Below, in pieces: positions 19,748-29,937 of a stretch of DNA of 64,000 nucleotides. This stretch comes from Variovorax soli NBRC 106424 (GTDB taxonomy: Bacteria; Pseudomonadota; Gammaproteobacteria; Burkholderiales; Burkholderiaceae_C). The notes below the pieces were generated by a model, which saw nothing but the letters and a program-made list of their open reading frames with translations, searched no databases and had not been told where the DNA came from. Numbering within the stretch: position 1 is the first letter of the stretch; each line of letters begins with the position of its first letter. Location of the stretch: contig NZ_BCUU01000006.1 of assembly GCF_001591385.1 (NCBI RefSeq), positions 1 through 64,000 on the forward strand, written 5' to 3'. The position numbers were made by a program, and so were the translations under genes.

Positions 19748-20197
19748 CTAGAGCCGCCCGAGCGCCTTCTGCACGCCCTTGTTGGCCAGGGCGTCCGCGC
19801 GCTCGTTGCCTGGGTCGCCGGAGTGGCCCTTCACCCAGCGCCATTCGATCTGGTGACCGCCGCTGCTCACCAGCGCGTCCAGGCGGCGCCAGAGCTCGGC
19901 GTTCTTCACCGGCTGCTTGGTGGAGGTGATCCAGCCCTTGGCCTTCCAGCCCTTGATCCACTCGGTGATGCCCTGGCGCACATACTGGCTGTCCAGGTAC
20001 AGCACGACCTTGCAGGGCCGCTTGAGCGCCGCCAGGCCCTCGATGACCGCGGTGAGTTCCATGCGGTTGTTGGTGGTGTTGAGTTCGCCGCCGAACAATT
20101 CCTTCTCGGTGGCGCCCGACTTGAGCCAGGCCCCCCAGCCGCCGGGGCCCGGGTTGCCCTTGCAGGCGCCGTCGGTGTAGATCTGCACTTCCGTCAA
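19748..20197 (-). CDS. rnhA: ribonuclease HI
   Basis: RNase HI cuts RNA in RNA-DNA hybrids. The four catalytic carboxylates are visible in [33 protein letters not shown] and [10 protein letters not shown]. No ATG is available; a TTG at 20197 gives 149 residues, matching the family, with GAGAAG upstream. The start overlaps the methyltransferase stop by 4 bp, so the genes are coupled. Confidence 0.93.
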   Translation of the reverse strand: MTEVQIYTDGACKGNPGPGGWGAWLKSGATEKELFGGELNTTNNRMELTAVIEGLAALKRPCKVVLYLDSQYVRQGITEWIKGWKAKGWITSTKQPVKNAELWRRLDALVSSGGHQIEWRWVKGHSGDPGNERADALANKGVQKALGRL

Positions 20198-21000
20198 CTT
20201 GACTTCTCTTTCTCTGCTTTCTTGTGTTTCTTGTGATGGTGCTGTGGCACGCGGTGCACGCGCCCGGTCACCGGCATCGGCGCGGCGCTGATCGCCGGCT
20301 TGCGCTTCCAGTCCGCCTGCAGCATGGTCATGCCGCGCACCCTTTTCACGGCCACGATGAAGTACACCGCGCCGAAGATGGGCCACCAGCGCTCGCCGGC
20401 CTTGTCGACCCAGCGGTAGCGCTCCAGCCACGACTGGCTTCGCACCGCCGGCCGGTACAGGCCGAAGTTGCCCGACTCCACCTCGAAATCGAGCAGGCGC
20501 AGCCAGTCGCGCATGCGCCAGTAGCCGATGAATTCGCCCGCCTCGGGCAGGAACAGCTCGCCGAAGCCCAGCCGCCGGTACAGGCGCGCGCGCCGCTGGC
20601 GCATGCCCCACAGGCTCGCGGGGTTCAGCCCGCAGATGACGACCCGGCCCTCGGGCACCAGCACCCGCTCCACCTCGCGCAGCGTGGCGTGCGGGTCGTG
20701 GCTGAGCTCCAGCGCATGCGGCAGCGCCACCAGGTCGAGGCTGTTGGCCGGGAACGGCAGCGCCGTGAAGTCGGTCAGGAGCGCCGAGCGCCGCAGCGGC
20801 GACGGCCGCTCGGTGGCCAGCCAGCGCCGCGGCATGCGGTTGGTGCGCAGGGCGTCGACCTCCGCCAGGCCCAGCTGCAGCGCGTGGTAGCCGAACAGGT
20901 CGGCCACCGCCTGGTCGAACCGGGCTTGCTCCCATTCGAGCAGGTAGCGCCCCGGCGGGGTCTCCAACCAATCTTGCAAACCTATAATTTGACCGCTCAT
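20194..21000 (-). CDS. class I SAM-dependent methyltransferase
   Basis: A 268-residue protein of the Methyltransf_11 type. The SAM-binding and post-I motifs are partly degenerate, but [20 protein letters not shown] and [20 protein letters not shown] are the standard motif II/III block. The C-terminus is basic ([13 protein letters not shown]). The ATG at 21000-20998 overlaps the gloB ATG (20999) on the other strand. This gene, rnhA and gloB are adjacent in many betaproteobacteria. The substrate is unknown. Confidence 0.85.
   Translation of the reverse strand: MSGQIIGLQDWLETPPGRYLLEWEQARFDQAVADLFGYHALQLGLAEVDALRTNRMPRRWLATERPSPLRRSALLTDFTALPFPANSLDLVALPHALELSHDPHATLREVERVLVPEGRVVICGLNPASLWGMRQRRARLYRRLGFGELFLPEAGEFIGYWRMRDWLRLLDFEVESGNFGLYRPAVRSQSWLERYRWVDKAGERWWPIFGAVYFIVAVKRVRGMTMLQADWKRKPAISAAPMPVTGRVHRVPQHHHKKHKKAEKEKSS
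20983..20988 (+). promoter_or_regulatory. TATAAT -10 element of gloB
   Basis: A consensus TATAAT ends 10 bp before the gloB ATG. A start point 6-8 bases downstream would give a 5' leader of only a few bases, so gloB may be almost leaderless. No good -35 box is seen at 17 bp spacing, and the site lies inside the methyltransferase coding region on the other strand. Confidence 0.5.
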
Positions 21001-21784
21001 GACCCTCGTTCCGCTGCCCGCCTTTGCCGACAACTACATCTGGATGCTGCACGACGGGGTCGGCGCGATCGTGGTCGATCCCGGCGACGCCAAGCCGGTG
21101 ACCGATGCACTGGTCCGCGGCAATCTGAAGCTGGCCGCGATTCTAGTCACGCACCACCACGCCGATCACGTCGGCGGCGTCGACGAATTGCGCAACGCCA
21201 CCGGCGCGCCCGTGTATGGCCCCGCTGGCGAGGTCATTCCCGAACCTTACCAGCCGCTGGCCCAGGGCGACAGTGCCCAGGTGATGGGCCTCACCTTCCA
21301 GGTGCTGGACGTGCCCGGCCACACCGCCGGCCACATCGCCTACTATCTGCCGGCCGAAGCCGCCTGGGACGGCACGCCGCTGCTGTTTTGCGGCGACACG
21401 CTTTTTTCCGGCGGCTGCGGGCGCCTGTTCGAGGGCACGCCGCGCCAGATGCTGGCCTCGCTCGACGCGCTGGCCGCCCTGCCGGCCGACACCCGCGTGT
21501 GCTGCGCCCACGAATACACACTTGGAAACCTGCGCTTCGCCCAGGCGGTGGAACCCGGCAACACGCAGCTGACTCAGTACATGGCGCAATGCACCGCATT
21601 GCGCGAGCGCGGCACGCCCACCCTGCCTTCGCGCATGGGCACCGAGCGTTCCGTCAACCCCTTTCTCCGCAGCCGCGAAGCATCCGTGCGCCAGGCGGTC
21701 CAGGCCCAAGCCGGCCTGGCGCCGAACGCCGCCGACGCCGATGTCTTTGCTGCGCTGCGCCAATGGAAAAACGAATTTCGATGA
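20999..21784 (+). CDS. gloB: hydroxyacylglutathione hydrolase (glyoxalase II)
   Basis: GloB hydrolyses S-lactoylglutathione in methylglyoxal detoxification. The metal-binding [14 protein letters not shown] motif is at residues 44-57, [12 protein letters not shown] at about 106-117, and [18 protein letters not shown] at about 130-147. The C-terminal helix has [15 protein letters not shown]. Length is 261 residues. Its end overlaps mltD (ATGA). Confidence 0.95.
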   Translation: MTLVPLPAFADNYIWMLHDGVGAIVVDPGDAKPVTDALVRGNLKLAAILVTHHHADHVGGVDELRNATGAPVYGPAGEVIPEPYQPLAQGDSAQVMGLTFQVLDVPGHTAGHIAYYLPAEAAWDGTPLLFCGDTLFSGGCGRLFEGTPRQMLASLDALAALPADTRVCCAHEYTLGNLRFAQAVEPGNTQLTQYMAQCTALRERGTPTLPSRMGTERSVNPFLRSREASVRQAVQAQAGLAPNAADADVFAALRQWKNEFR

Positions 21785-23283
21785 AGTTCCTGATTGCCGC
21801 CAGCCTGGCGTTCTCGCTCTTCCTGGCAGGATGCGCCACGCCCGGCTCGCCAACCCCCGAGACATCGGGCAGCACCGCCGTCCTTCCCTCCGGCCCCCTC
21901 AAGCCCCTCGCCACCAGCCAGCCCGGCTCGCGCAGCGTGGCCCTGATGGCGCCGCCGGCGGACATGTGGGACCGCATCCGCCGCGGCTTCAACATGCCCA
22001 ACCTCGACAGCGACCTGGTGCGCACGCAGGAGCAGTGGTATTCGAGCCGGCCCGATTACATCCAGCGCATGACCGAGCGCTCCAGCAAGTACATCTTCCA
22101 CATCGTCGAAGAGCTGGAGCGGCGCAACATGCCCACCGAGCTGGCGCTGCTGCCCTACATCGAAAGCGCCTTCAATCCGCAGGCCGTATCCAGCGCGCGC
22201 GCCGCGGGCATGTGGCAATTCATGCCGGCCACCGGCACCGACTACGACCTCAAGCAGAACCTGTTTCGCGATGACCGGCGCGACGTGATCGCCTCCACCC
22301 GCGCCGCGCTCGACTACCTGCAGCGCCTGTACGGCATGTTCGGCGACTGGCAGCTGGCGCTGGCCGCCTACAACTGGGGCGAAGGCAATGTGGGCCGCGC
22401 CATCGCCAGGAACCAGCGCGCCGGCCTGCCCGCGGGTTACACCGACATCAACATGCCGGCCGAAACGCGCAACTACGTGCCCAAGCTGCAGGCGGTGAAG
22501 AACATCGTGGCCAACCCCGAGCGCTTCGGCACCGAGCTGCCCTACATCGCCAACCACCCGTACTTCCAGACGGTGGCCCTGAAGCGCGACATCGACGTGA
22601 GCCTGGTGGCCAAGCTGGCGGACGTGCGCGTCGAGGATTTCCGCGCGCTCAACCCGGCCGCCCACAAGCCGGTGCTGCTGGCCAGCACCACCAGCGACAT
22701 CCTTCTGCCCTGGGACAACGCGGCCGTCTTCGAGCGCAACTTCCAGGCCTACACCGAGGGCCAGTACGCCAGCTGGACCGCCTGGACAGTGCCCAGCACC
22801 ATGACGGTGGCCGAAGCCTCGCAGCGCTCGGGCATGAGCGAGAGCGACCTGCGGGCCATGAACAACATTCCGCCGCGCATGCTCATCAAGGGCGGCTCCA
22901 CGCTGATCGTTCCGCGTACTGCGCGCGTCCAGGAAGACGTGGCCGCCGTGGTGGCCGAGACCGGCACGCTGAGCTTCCAGCCCGAAATCGTCACGCGCCG
23001 CACGACCGTCAAGGCCGGCCGTTCCGACAGCGTGGCCAGCATTGCCCGGCGCTACAAGCTCAGCCCGGCCAACGTGGCGGACTGGAACTCGGTCGGCGCC
23101 AACCATGTGTTCAAGCGCGGCTATTCGGTGGTCGTGTACCTGCCGGTGCGCGCCGGCGCGGCGGCGCGGGTGGGGAGCGGCCGCAAGGCCACCAGCCAGC
23201 GCGCGCCTGTGGTGAAGAGTTCGTCGAAGACATCGGTGGGCACGTCCGCGCGCGGCGGCACGCCTTCGAAGAAGAAGCGCTGA
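21781..23283 (+). CDS. mltD: membrane-bound lytic murein transglycosylase D
   Basis: MltD cuts peptidoglycan glycan strands. The N-terminus is a lipoprotein signal ([15 protein letters not shown]). The SLT catalytic domain has [20 protein letters not shown] followed by [10 protein letters not shown], with the catalytic Glu in IES. The C-terminal half carries LysM-type modules (around residues 370-405 and 410-460) for peptidoglycan binding. Length is 500 residues. The ATG overlapping gloB gives a good lipoprotein signal. Confidence 0.93.
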   Translation: MKFLIAASLAFSLFLAGCATPGSPTPETSGSTAVLPSGPLKPLATSQPGSRSVALMAPPADMWDRIRRGFNMPNLDSDLVRTQEQWYSSRPDYIQRMTERSSKYIFHIVEELERRNMPTELALLPYIESAFNPQAVSSARAAGMWQFMPATGTDYDLKQNLFRDDRRDVIASTRAALDYLQRLYGMFGDWQLALAAYNWGEGNVGRAIARNQRAGLPAGYTDINMPAETRNYVPKLQAVKNIVANPERFGTELPYIANHPYFQTVALKRDIDVSLVAKLADVRVEDFRALNPAAHKPVLLASTTSDILLPWDNAAVFERNFQAYTEGQYASWTAWTVPSTMTVAEASQRSGMSESDLRAMNNIPPRMLIKGGSTLIVPRTARVQEDVAAVVAETGTLSFQPEIVTRRTTVKAGRSDSVASIARRYKLSPANVADWNSVGANHVFKRGYSVVVYLPVRAGAAARVGSGRKATSQRAPVVKSSSKTSVGTSARGGTPSKKKR

Positions 23284-23334
23284 AGCGCCCTCCTTCACGC
23301 CGGCGCGATTTCCTCGCGCCGTGCATCGCGCGGC

Positions 23335-24168
23335 TCAGATCTTCTCGGTCTCCCCTGCCTGCGGCTGCCAGGTCATGAGCCGGCGCTCGATGAGGCCGAC
23401 CAGCGCATCGAGCACCAGCGCGAAGGCCGTGAGAACGATGATGCCGGCAAACACCGTGTTCACATCGAAGGTGCCCTCGGCCTGCAGGATGAGGTAGCCC
23501 ACCCCGCGCGCCGAGCCCAGGTACTCGCCCACCACCGCCCCCACGAAGGCCAGGCCCACCGAGGTGTGCAGGCTCGAGAACACCCAGCTGGTGGCGCTGG
23601 GCAGGTACACGGTGCGCAGCAGCTGCCGCTGGCTGGCCCCGAGCATGCGCGCATTGGCCAGCACCGTGGGGCTGACCTCCTTCACGCCCTGGTAGACGTT
23701 GAAGAAGACGATGAAGAACACCAGCGTGACCGCCAGCGCCACCTTGCTCCAGATCCCCAGGCCGAACCACAGGCCGAAGATGGGCGCCAGGATCACGCGC
23801 GGCATCGAGTTGGCGGCCTTGATGTACGGGTCCAGGATCATGCTGGCCATGGGCGAGAGCGCCAGCCACAGCCCGAAGGCCAGGCCCAGCACCGTGCCGA
23901 TGCCGAAGGCCAGCACCGTCTCGAGCAGGGTCGTGCCCAGGTGCCGGTAGATGTCGGCGTTGCCCGGCAGTCCTTCGGGAAACAGCACGTTGGGCGGCAG
24001 CGCCACCGGCAGAAACCAGCTCCAGATGCGGCCCAGCACCTGGATCGGCTGGCCGAAGAAGAAGGCGACCTTGTCGCTGCGCGAAGCCAGGTGCCACAGC
24101 ACCAGCAGCAGCACCAGCAGGCCGATCTGCCAGGCGCGTGCGTTGCGTTCGTTCGGTTTGAGATTCAT
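23335..24168 (-). CDS. ABC transporter permease (SsuC/TauC type)
   Basis: A 277-residue inner-membrane permease with about six helices and the EAA loop motif (EVSPTVLANARMLGASQRQL). It belongs to the nitrate/sulfonate/taurine importer family and is the last gene of the operon SBP-ATPase-permease on the minus strand. Substrate is not evident. Confidence 0.88.
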   Translation of the reverse strand: MNLKPNERNARAWQIGLLVLLLVLWHLASRSDKVAFFFGQPIQVLGRIWSWFLPVALPPNVLFPEGLPGNADIYRHLGTTLLETVLAFGIGTVLGLAFGLWLALSPMASMILDPYIKAANSMPRVILAPIFGLWFGLGIWSKVALAVTLVFFIVFFNVYQGVKEVSPTVLANARMLGASQRQLLRTVYLPSATSWVFSSLHTSVGLAFVGAVVGEYLGSARGVGYLILQAEGTFDVNTVFAGIIVLTAFALVLDALVGLIERRLMTWQPQAGETEKI

Positions 24169-24189
24169 GGGCTTCCTCGGGTGTGCCGT

Positions 24190-25005
24190 TCAGGCGGCCT
24201 TCTTCAGCTGCTGGGCGTAGCCCTTGAGCACTTCGTCGCGCAGCACGCCCCAGATCTGCGTGTGCAGTTCCACGAACCGGGCATGGGTGCGCACCTCGGC
24301 CACGTCGCGCGGCCGCGCCAGGTCGATCACGAATTCGCCGATGGGCCGCGTGGCCGGCCCGGCGGAAAGCACCACCACGCGGTCGCTCATGGCAATGGCC
24401 TCGTCCAGGTCATGCGTGATGAAGAGCACCGCTTTTCGCTTGGCCGCCCACAGGTCGAGCACCTCGTTTTCCATCAACTGGCGGGTCTGGATGTCGAGGG
24501 CGCTGAAGGGCTCGTCCATGAGGATGATGTCCGGGTCCAGCGCCAGCGTCTGCGCCAGCGCGGTGCGCTTTCGCATGCCGCCCGAGAGCTGGTGCGGATA
24601 GCGGTCGCCGAAACTCGCCAGGCCCACGCGCGCCAGCCATTGCTGCGCCTGCTCGCGCGCCTGCGCCTTGGGCAGGCCGCGGTACTGGAGCCCGACGGCC
24701 ACGTTGTCCAGTGCGCTGCGCCAGGGCATGAGCGCCTCGCTCTGGAACATGTAGCCGGCGCGTGCATTGACGCCGGACAGCGGCTGCCCGAACACCTTCA
24801 CCGATCCGGACGAAGGCGCGAGAAGCCCGGCCCCCACATTGAGCAAGGTGGACTTGCCGCAGCCGGTCGGGCCCACCACCGACACGAACTCGCCCGCACG
24901 CACGCGCAGCGTGGTGTCGGCCACGGCGGTATAGCGTTGCGATGGATCGTCCTTCGAGCGGAAGGTGCACTGGATGTCGATCAGTTCGAGCGCGAAATCA
25001 GACAT
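24190..25005 (-). CDS. ABC transporter ATP-binding protein (SsuB/TauB type)
   Basis: A 271-residue ATPase with Walker [17 protein letters not shown], signature LSGGMRKRTALAQTLALDPD, Walker B IILMDEPFSALD and the switch His in LFITHDLDEA. The start MSDFALELIDIQ is chosen over an ATG 42 bp upstream that falls in the spacer after the SBP gene. It lies 21 bp before the permease gene. Confidence 0.9.
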   Translation of the reverse strand: MSDFALELIDIQCTFRSKDDPSQRYTAVADTTLRVRAGEFVSVVGPTGCGKSTLLNVGAGLLAPSSGSVKVFGQPLSGVNARAGYMFQSEALMPWRSALDNVAVGLQYRGLPKAQAREQAQQWLARVGLASFGDRYPHQLSGGMRKRTALAQTLALDPDIILMDEPFSALDIQTRQLMENEVLDLWAAKRKAVLFITHDLDEAIAMSDRVVVLSAGPATRPIGEFVIDLARPRDVAEVRTHARFVELHTQIWGVLRDEVLKGYAQQLKKAA

Positions 25006-25085
25006 GTTTTTCGAAGGTGTGCATTCGGAAAAGAAAACGCCCGGCACGGGCCGGGCGGTGGCATGCGTTCATGCGCTCGGGCGCA

Positions 25086-26120
25086 TCAGGCCTTGAAGCG
25101 TTCCTTGGCGCGCGCGGCGAAGTCGTTGGTGTAGGTGCGGGACAGATCGATCTTGTCGGCCTTGACCGCCGCGTCGAAGCTCGCCAGCGCCGTGAGCGCG
25201 GTCTTGGGTCCGGCCGCGGGAATGAGGCCGTCGGTGGCAATGGCTTCGCGCACCTTGTCGAACGAGGCCAGGTACAGCGCGCGGTCGCCCAGCAGGTAGG
25301 TCTCGGGCACGGTCTTGATGATGTCGCCGGGACCGGCCGTCTGCAGCCACTTCAGTCCGTGCACGATGGCGTTGGCCAGCGCCTGGCAGGTGTTGGGGTT
25401 CTTCTGCACGAACTCGGCCGAGGTGTACAGGCACGCGGCCGGCATGGGGCCGCCGAACACCTCCTGCGTGCCCTTGAGCGTGCGCGTGTCGCTGATGATC
25501 TTCACGTCGCCCTTCTGCTCGAGCATGGTCATCACCGGGTCGGTGTTGCTGATGGCGTCGATCTGGCCCGAGCGCAGCGCCGTGAGCGCGCCCGCCGCCA
25601 CGCCCACCCCCACGTAGCTCACGTCGGCCGGCTTGATGCCCGCACGCGAGAGCACCAGGTTGGCCACCATGTTGGTCGAGGAGCCCGGCGCCGAGACGCC
25701 GATCTTCTTGCCCTTGAGGTCGGCCAGCGAACCGTAGGCCGGCAGGTTTTTGGTGGACACGCCCACCGCGATCTGCGGCGCCCGCCCCTGCAGCACGATG
25801 GACTGCAGGTATTGGTTCTTGGCCTGCAGATTGATGGTGTGCTCGTAGGCACCCGAGCACACATCGGCCGAGCCGCCGATGAGCGCCTGCAGCGCGCGCG
25901 CGCCACCCGCGAAATCGGAGATCTCGACCTCGAGCCCTTCGGCCTTGAAGTAGCCCAGCTGCTCGGAGATGGTGAGCGGCAGGTAGTAGAACGCCGCCTT
26001 GCCGCCCACCGAGATGGCCACCTTGGTCTTCTCGAGCTTCGGCTGCGCATAAAGCGCCGGTACCGCGATGGACGCCGCGGCAGCGGCAGAAGCAGAGACG
26101 AAGTGACGGCGATTGAGCAT
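25086..26120 (-). CDS. ABC transporter periplasmic substrate-binding protein (SsuA/TauA/NMT1-like)
   Basis: A 344-residue binding protein with an export signal that starts MLNRRHFVSASAAAAASIAV (Tat-like RR, or Sec). The SsuA/NMT1 pattern VSVGGKAAFYYLPLTISEQL, GYFKAEGLEVEISDFAGGAR and GKKIGVSAPGSSTN is present. It should deliver a sulfonate, pyrimidine precursor or similar small molecule to the permease encoded downstream. It is the promoter-proximal gene of the importer operon. Confidence 0.88.
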   Translation of the reverse strand: MLNRRHFVSASAAAAASIAVPALYAQPKLEKTKVAISVGGKAAFYYLPLTISEQLGYFKAEGLEVEISDFAGGARALQALIGGSADVCSGAYEHTINLQAKNQYLQSIVLQGRAPQIAVGVSTKNLPAYGSLADLKGKKIGVSAPGSSTNMVANLVLSRAGIKPADVSYVGVGVAAGALTALRSGQIDAISNTDPVMTMLEQKGDVKIISDTRTLKGTQEVFGGPMPAACLYTSAEFVQKNPNTCQALANAIVHGLKWLQTAGPGDIIKTVPETYLLGDRALYLASFDKVREAIATDGLIPAAGPKTALTALASFDAAVKADKIDLSRTYTNDFAARAKERFKA

Positions 26121-26258
26121 TCGGCAAGACCCGCGAGAAGCCACGACTTGTGGAGGTCGAAGGGAGCTTAGGTGGGCCGATTTTTCAGTACATCAGGAAC
26201 ATCCCGTGCGGGTTTCCACGTAAGCACGAAGGCCGCGTTCAGGCGGCGTTCGCGCGGC

Positions 26259-26651
26259 TCAAACACCAATGAAAAAGATGCCGATGTTGGCCACGAAAGC
26301 CAGCGCCCAGACGGTGCTGCGCAGGCTGCCCATGCCCGCGATGTAGAGGCCCGTGTAGACCACGCGCAGGAGCACGTAGGCCAGCGCGAGAAGGTCCAGC
26401 CGTTCCTGGTTGTAGCCCAGCTGGTGCGCGATGAGCACCGCGCCGATGAACAGCGGCAGCCCTTCGAAGCCGTTGGCCTGCGCCGCCATCGCGCGGGCGC
26501 GCCAGCCCTGCTGGCGCCCCATCCATTCGCGCGGCTGCTGGTTGTCCTTGAAGCCGAAGCCCCCGGCCTTGCCGATGTAGGCGCTGAGGTACGGCAGCAG
26601 CCCAGCGGCCAGCACGCACCAGTAGGCCAGGGTCAGCTTGGAGAAGTCCAT
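26259..26651 (-). CDS. MAPEG-family membrane protein
   Basis: A 130-residue protein with four predicted membrane helices and the MAPEG-type pattern RARAMAAQANGFEGLPLFIG followed by YVLLRVVYTGLYIAG. Bacterial MAPEG proteins resemble microsomal glutathione transferases, but activity has been shown for few. It follows recR by 23 bp and may be co-transcribed with it. Confidence 0.85.
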   Translation of the reverse strand: MDFSKLTLAYWCVLAAGLLPYLSAYIGKAGGFGFKDNQQPREWMGRQQGWRARAMAAQANGFEGLPLFIGAVLIAHQLGYNQERLDLLALAYVLLRVVYTGLYIAGMGSLRSTVWALAFVANIGIFFIGV

Positions 26652-26674
26652 GGTTGCGCCTTTCGTCCTCGGTT

Positions 26675-27265
26675 TCAGCGGCGGTCCACCAGCGCATGCG
26701 CGATGGTGCCCAGGTCGACGTACTCAAGTTCGCTGCCCGCGGGCACGCCGCGCGCCAGGCGCGTCACCGTGAGGCCGCGCTGGCGCAGCGCCTCGCCGAT
26801 GACGTGCGCCGTGGCCTCGCCCTCGGCGGTGAAGTTGGTGGCCAGGATCACTTCGCTCACCTGGCCGTCCTGCGCCCGCTCGAAGAGCCGGGCCAGGCCG
26901 ATCTCCTTGGGGCCGATGCCGTCCAGCGGGCTGAGCTTGCCCATGAGCACGAAGTAGTAGCCGCGAAAGGCGCCCGTGCGCTCCAGCGCCGCCTGGTCGG
27001 CCGGCGTCTCGACCACGCACAGCTTGGTCGCGTCGCGCCGCACATCGAGGCACACATTGCACACCGGCGCCTCGGTGAAGGTGTTGCAGCGCTCGCAATG
27101 CCGCACGTTCTGCGCCGCCTGCTGCAGCGCCCGCGACAGCAGCTGCGCGCCGTCGCGGTCGTGCTGCAGCATGTGGAAGGCCATGCGCGAGGCCGACTTG
27201 GCGCCCACGCCGGGCAGGCGGCGCAGCGCCTCGACCAGGGCGTCGAGCGAACTGGAATCGGCCAT
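26675..27265 (-). CDS. recR: recombination mediator RecR
   Basis: RecR works with RecF and RecO to load RecA on gapped DNA. The N-terminal HhH region ([20 protein letters not shown]), the zinc finger [16 protein letters not shown] (about residues 57-72) and the Toprim domain ([19 protein letters not shown]) are all present. Length is 196 residues. It is in the usual dnaX-ybaB-recR operon. Confidence 0.96.
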   Translation of the reverse strand: MADSSSLDALVEALRRLPGVGAKSASRMAFHMLQHDRDGAQLLSRALQQAAQNVRHCERCNTFTEAPVCNVCLDVRRDATKLCVVETPADQAALERTGAFRGYYFVLMGKLSPLDGIGPKEIGLARLFERAQDGQVSEVILATNFTAEGEATAHVIGEALRQRGLTVTRLARGVPAGSELEYVDLGTIAHALVDRR

Positions 27266-27300
27266 TCAGTGCGGCTGCCTGCCGTGGTGCATGCCGCGGA

Positions 27301-27633
27301 TCAGAAGGGCAGCTTCATGCCGGCCGGCAGGCCCGGCATGCCGGCGGTGATCTTGCCCATCTTCTGCTCGCTGGTTTCTTCGGCCTTGCGCACCGCGGCG
27401 TTGAAGGCGGCGGCCACCAGGTCTTCGAGCATGTCCTTGTCGTCGCCCAGCAGGCTCGGGTCGATGCTCACGCGCTTGACGTCGTGCTTGCAGGTCATCA
27501 CGACCTTGACGAGGCCGGCGCCGGACTCGCCCTCGACCTCGATGCTGGCCAGCTCTTCCTGGGCCTTCTTGAGGTTTTCCTGCATGGCCTGGGCCTGCTT
27601 CATGAGGCCGGCGAGTTGTCCCTTGTTGAACAT
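27301..27633 (-). CDS. ybaB: nucleoid-associated protein YbaB/EbfC
   Basis: A 110-residue dimeric DNA-binding protein. It begins [20 protein letters not shown] and has the conserved [20 protein letters not shown] core and [20 protein letters not shown] helix. The ATG at 27633 is used; upstream in-frame codons fall in the 61-bp gap after dnaX. It lies between dnaX and recR. Confidence 0.95.
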   Translation of the reverse strand: MFNKGQLAGLMKQAQAMQENLKKAQEELASIEVEGESGAGLVKVVMTCKHDVKRVSIDPSLLGDDKDMLEDLVAAAFNAAVRKAEETSEQKMGKITAGMPGLPAGMKLPF

Positions 27634-27694
27634 GGTCTGGATCCTGACGTTGAATTGAAGATGAAGAAAAACGAAAAAGTATGGCGCGCGGGGC

Positions 27695-29653
27695 TCACAC
27701 CGGCCGCAGGCTGCCGGGCACGATGCGCGCATCGAAGTCGCGCATCATGGCCTGCACCAGCGGGTCGTTGTGGATGGCCTCCTCGGCCTCCCGCTGGCGC
27801 GCCTCGGCCGCCTGCTTGTTGCGGCGCGCCGGGCTGTCGCTCACCGCGCCGATCTCGATCGCGATTTTGACGGAATGGCCGAGGGCCGCCAGCGCACCCT
27901 GCAATTTGTCGCGGCTGCCGGACTGGCCGAGCGATTCGCGCTCGATGCGCAGCAGCCACTGGTCCTCGTCGCGGCCCACCAGCTGGGACTGCAGCGCGAG
28001 TTCGCGCGCCAGGGCGCCGATGAGTTCCTTGGCCACCATGCTCGTGACGGTGGCGTACCAGAAGTCGCCCTCTTCGGTGGGCACGATGGGCGTGCTGCCG
28101 GACGGCTGGGCCTGGGGCATGTCACGCATGCCGGCCGTGCCCTGCACGCGCAGCGGCATGGCTTGCGCGCGGCTGGGCGCAGTGGACTGTTCCGGCGCGG
28201 CTGCCGCCGGGCGTCCCTGGGGCGCGTCGAGCACGGGCAGCCGGTGGCCAGGCGGCACGGGCTGCTCATCGATGGGCGCCGCATCCGCCATGGACTCGGG
28301 CTGCGGCTCGCGTTCGTCGTTCGGGCGGCTCGAGGCCTGCGGATGCGGCTCGCGCACCGGCGGCTCGGGATCGCGCGCAGGTGGATGCACGGGCGCCGGT
28401 GCCGGCGCAGGCGGAGGCGGTGCAGAAGGCGACGGTGCCGGCGAAGCCGGAAGCGAAACAGGCGGCGGAACCGAGGACGAATTGGCCGCCGGCGCACGCC
28501 GCGGCGCCGCCTCGGCTTCATTCAGAGTTTTTTTTTCCGCCGCGCCCGTGGGTTTGAAGGCCAGGGGCCGCAGCAGCACCATGGTGAGCGCCGCGTACTC
28601 GTCGGGAGCCAACCCCAGCTCACCGCGGCCGTGCAGGCACAGGCTGTAGAGCAGCTGCGTTTCTTCCGGGGCCATCGAGGCAGCCAGCCGCGCGGTTTCG
28701 CCCGCCTCGGCATCGGACGCGTCCAGCGCCGCGCCGCGGCCGGGCACGGCCTGCAGCACGGCCATGGCCTGCAGCACGGTGGTCATCTCTTCGAGCGTGG
28801 AGGCGGCCGAGAGGCCGTCGCGGCGCAGGCCTTCGGAGATCTCGACGACGGTCTTGCCGTCGCCCTGCGCAATGGCGTCGATCAGGCGGAACACATGGCC
28901 GCGGTCCACGCTGCCCAGCATCTGCCGCACGCCGGTTTCGACGAGTTCGCCGTTGCCGTAGGCGATGGCCTGGTCGGTGAGCGACAGCGCATCGCGCATC
29001 GAGCCGCGCGCGGCGCGCGCCAGCAGGCGCAGCGACCCCGGCTCGGCCGGAACGCCCTCGCCCGCCAGCACGCGCGTGAGGTGCTCGAGGATGGTTTCGG
29101 GCGCCATCGGCCGCAGGTTGAACTGCAGGCAGCGCGACAGCACCGTGACCGGCACCTTCTGCGGATCGGTGGTGGCCAGCACGAACTTGAGGTACTCGGG
29201 CGGCTCTTCCAGCGTCTTGAGCATCGCGTTGAACGCGGTGTTCGACAGCATGTGCACTTCGTCGATCATGAAGACCTTGAAGCGGCCCTGCACGGGCTTG
29301 TAGACGGCCTGCTCAAGCAGCTGCTGCACTTCGTCCACGCCGCGGTTGGAGGCGGCGTCGAGTTCGGTGTAGTCGACGAAGCGGCCCGCATCGATGTCGC
29401 GGCAGGCCTGGCACACGCCGCACGGCGTGGCGGTGATGCCGCCGTTGCCGTCGGGCCCCTGGCAGTTGAGCGACTTGGCCAGGATGCGCGACACGGTGGT
29501 CTTGCCCACGCCGCGCGTGCCGGTAAAGAGGTAGGCATGGTGCAGGCGCTGCGTGCCCAGCGCGTTGGCCAGGGCCTGCACGACATGCTCCTGCCCGACC
29601 ATCTCAGTGAAGTTCTTGGGACGGTGTTTGCGAGCGAGCACGAGATAGGCCAT
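27695..29653 (-). CDS. dnaX: DNA polymerase III subunits tau and gamma
   Basis: The 652-residue tau product is the clamp-loader ATPase. Walker A is GTRGVGKT (residues 45-52), the zinc module uses C64, C78, C81 and C84, Walker B is [13 protein letters not shown], and sensor 1 is [12 protein letters not shown]. From about residue 380 comes a long Pro/Ala-rich linker, then the C-terminal tau domain. A run of nine A residues in the coding strand lies at codons 373-375, where domain III ends. A slip of one base either way meets a stop within a few codons, which would give a gamma-like short form of about 375-380 residues. Confidence 0.96.
   Translation of the reverse strand: MAYLVLARKHRPKNFTEMVGQEHVVQALANALGTQRLHHAYLFTGTRGVGKTTVSRILAKSLNCQGPDGNGGITATPCGVCQACRDIDAGRFVDYTELDAASNRGVDEVQQLLEQAVYKPVQGRFKVFMIDEVHMLSNTAFNAMLKTLEEPPEYLKFVLATTDPQKVPVTVLSRCLQFNLRPMAPETILEHLTRVLAGEGVPAEPGSLRLLARAARGSMRDALSLTDQAIAYGNGELVETGVRQMLGSVDRGHVFRLIDAIAQGDGKTVVEISEGLRRDGLSAASTLEEMTTVLQAMAVLQAVPGRGAALDASDAEAGETARLAASMAPEETQLLYSLCLHGRGELGLAPDEYAALTMVLLRPLAFKPTGAAEKKTLNEAEAAPRRAPAANSSSVPPPVSLPASPAPSPSAPPPPAPAPAPVHPPARDPEPPVREPHPQASSRPNDEREPQPESMADAAPIDEQPVPPGHRLPVLDAPQGRPAAAAPEQSTAPSRAQAMPLRVQGTAGMRDMPQAQPSGSTPIVPTEEGDFWYATVTSMVAKELIGALARELALQSQLVGRDEDQWLLRIERESLGQSGSRDKLQGALAALGHSVKIAIEIGAVSDSPARRNKQAAEARQREAEEAIHNDPLVQAMMRDFDARIVPGSLRPV
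28528..28536 (-). promoter_or_regulatory. A9 slippery run in dnaX (probable tau/gamma recoding site)
   Basis: On the coding strand the sequence is GCG GAA AAA AAA ACT CTG AAT GAA. A net +1 insertion reads AAC TCT GAA TGA and a net -1 deletion reads CTC TGA, so both shifted frames stop at once. In Thermus thermophilus dnaX an A9 run causes transcriptional slippage to make gamma, and E. coli uses ribosomal frameshifting at A6G. The A9 run and paired stops are seen directly; the recoding is inferred. Confidence 0.65.
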
Positions 29654-29744
29654 CGGCGCATTTTAGGCGGCCCGAACGTCCCTTTTTTCGAAGCGGTGCG
29701 CGTTCGCTGAAGACCTCAGCGCCGGTCCGGCAATCGGCGTCGCC

Positions 29745-29750
29745 TACAAT
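29745..29750 (+). promoter_or_regulatory. -10 element of ffs
   Basis: TACAAT ends 9 bp before the predicted 5' end of the SRP RNA, a suitable spacing for a sigma-70 promoter. The -35 region is poor. Confidence 0.5.
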
Positions 29751-29759
29751 ACGAGTCGA

Positions 29760-29849
29760 CGGGCCTCCCCGCATGGTGAAGCGGCCAACCGGGTCAGGTG
29801 GGGAACCAAGCAGCCCTAACTGCGTAGTCAGTGCCGGGGGTAAGGCTCG
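29760..29849 (+). ncRNA. ffs: small bacterial signal recognition particle RNA (4.5S RNA)
   Basis: The conserved SRP Alu-less hairpin core GGGTCAGGTGGGGAACCAAG with CAGCCCTAA (29791-29819) matches the E. coli tetraloop and symmetric/asymmetric loop region that binds Ffh. The ends pair: CGGGCCT (29760-29766) with AGGCTCG (29843-29849), one G-U included, and CCCCGC with the GGGGG stretch before the 3' end. It is about 90 nt and lies just upstream of dnaX on the opposite strand. The last nine bases are part of the integration repeat of the mobile element, which leaves the RNA intact. Confidence 0.92.
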
Positions 29850-29854
29850 TCACC
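29841..29854 (+). repeat. attL core of the ffs-integrated element
   Basis: TAAGGCTCGTCACC overlaps the 3' end of ffs and recurs exactly at 45517-45530. It has the position and orientation of an attachment core for the integrase that starts 132 bp inside. Confidence 0.85.
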
Positions 29855-29937
29855 ATATTTTTCGATTTGGGTTCTCCGAGGGAAAACAGGCAAATCCAGC
29901 ATCCATGCGGCTTTCAGGCCGATCCGGTGTGAGCGTG

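Noticed and set aside
19748-21052. A 434-codon frame that appears to fuse a methyltransferase region to RNase HI
   Set aside because: The N-terminal part is out of frame with the methyltransferase. Only the C-terminal 149 residues are RNase HI, with its own TTG start.
20224-21780. A long N-terminal extension of MltD
   Set aside because: The extension is antisense to the methyltransferase and out of frame with gloB. The true start at 21781 gives a lipoprotein signal peptide.
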